Assembly (NCBI GenBank): GCA_017382615.1
Contig: JAFNZX010000026.1
Span: 1 to 5,481, forward strand
Source of the DNA: Clostridia bacterium
GTDB taxonomy: Bacteria > Bacillota > Clostridia > Oscillospirales > CAG-272
Length of the DNA stretch: 5,481 bases
Direction: 5' to 3'
The notes under the pieces are model-generated. The model was given only the letters and a program-made list of their open reading frames with translations, did not search any database and had not been told where the DNA came from. Shown piece after piece: positions 5,100 to 5,481 of this stretch; within the stretch, counting starts at the first letter, position 1, and each line of letters opens with the position of its first letter. A program made the position numbers and the translations under genes.

Positions 5100-5481
5100 A
5101 AGAGCTTCGACTGATCGAACTGATGGGCAACGTGGACGAGGATCTGCTCATTCGCGCAAATGCCCCCGTACCGCTCTTTAGCAAGCCGCGCTTCCGTGCT
5201 ACGTTCGTGTCCGCAGCCGTGGCTATGCTGCTGGTCATCACCATGATCGCCTCGCCCGTGGCGATGGCGGTTTCCTACGGCAACGCACACCCCGAGATCG
5301 AGGGCGGACTTGTGTATATCATGGACGCCATGATCAAGGACGAAAGCCACTTCCTCTCTTCCCTGCTCCCCGAGAGTGCCAAGAATACGCTGGGCTCTGT
5401 ATTTGATGCGCTGAAGGGTGGACAAGAGCCGGGCGAAGATGAATCGGGAACCGGAGCAGAAACAGAAACAGAAACAGAAAC
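5096..5481 (+). CDS. Putative membrane-anchored anti-sigma factor, N-terminal part (runs off right edge)
   Basis: 128 codons are visible, with no stop before the window ends. The short cytoplasmic N-terminus (1-35) contains LIELMGNVDEDLLIRA, resembling the compact acidic motif found at the N-terminus of many clostridial membrane proteins encoded beside ECF sigma genes. One hydrophobic segment (about 36-59) follows, then an extracytoplasmic region. The latter ends in an acidic, low-complexity tail, GQEPGEDESGTGAETETETET, still continuing at the edge. The ATG overlaps the sigma-factor stop by 4 nt, the typical arrangement for a cognate sigma/anti-sigma pair. The role as anti-sigma is inferred from context and topology. 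No zinc-binding HxxxCxxC anti-sigma motif is present in the visible part. Alternatives are a sigma-linked sensor or a surface protein of unknown role. Confidence 0.75.
   Translation, partial: MKELRLIELMGNVDEDLLIRANAPVPLFSKPRFRATFVSAAVAMLLVITMIASPVAMAVSYGNAHPEIEGGLVYIMDAMIKDESHFLSSLLPESAKNTLGSVFDALKGGQEPGEDESGTGAETETETE
5459..5481 (+). repeat. GAAACA hexamer tandem repeat within a coding region
   Basis: Three full GAAACA units and five bases of a fourth are visible, and the array is cut by the window end. It encodes alternating Glu-Thr in the extracytoplasmic tail of the putative anti-sigma protein. A six-base unit keeps the reading frame, so copy-number change would alter linker length rather than cause a frameshift. 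Confidence 0.85.

Noticed and set aside
5087..5425. 112-codon minus-strand reading frame opposite the anti-sigma gene
   Set aside because: Its His-rich composition is the reverse reading of the real plus-strand gene, which has the ATGA coupling to the sigma gene.

Overview
This window looks like chromosome from a mid-GC Clostridia-type Firmicute, perhaps a gut Oscillospiraceae/Ruminococcaceae relative. That placement is inferred from strong AGGAGG-type ribosome binding sites, a GTG start, a T-box leader on an aminoacyl-tRNA synthetase gene, a clostridial-style ECF sigma/anti-sigma pair, and GC-rich hairpin repeats between genes. No rRNA, tRNA, CRISPR array or transposase gene was seen.

Layout. 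(1) Positions 1-1962, minus strand: a two-gene operon for surface polymer O-acetylation. An AlgI-like MBOAT membrane acyltransferase is followed 10 nt later by a DHHW/AlgJ-like membrane-anchored partner that runs off the left edge. A perfect consensus promoter (TTGACA-N17-TATAAT) sits about 70 nt upstream of the MBOAT gene. (2) Positions 2063-2300: the space between two divergent perfect-consensus promoters. It holds a MITE-like element with perfect 24-bp inverted arms. (3) Positions 2301-3933, plus strand: the second consensus promoter, a roughly 300-nt T-box leader with a probable UAC (Tyr) specifier and an intrinsic terminator, then complete tyrS and a strong rho-independent terminator. (4) Positions 3934-4431: about 500 bp with no credible gene. 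It is filled by a mosaic of nested inverted repeats, small hairpins, a 41-bp-period direct repeat and two near-identical 27-bp GC-rich repeats. (5) Positions 4432-5481, plus strand: an extended -10 promoter overlapped by a palindrome, a structured 5' UTR, an ECF-type sigma factor gene, and a single-pass membrane protein gene joined to it by an ATGA overlap. The second is probably the cognate anti-sigma factor. It is cut by the right edge inside a GAAACA hexamer repeat encoding Glu-Thr repeats.

The genes form three independent units: O-acetylation of a surface polymer, tyrosyl-tRNA synthesis controlled by uncharged tRNA-Tyr, and a self-contained envelope-type signalling pair. The least explained material is the non-coding repeat mosaic at 3966-4428 and its relation to the inverted repeat at 2123-2228. 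None of the protein-coding genes appears to be a new system.
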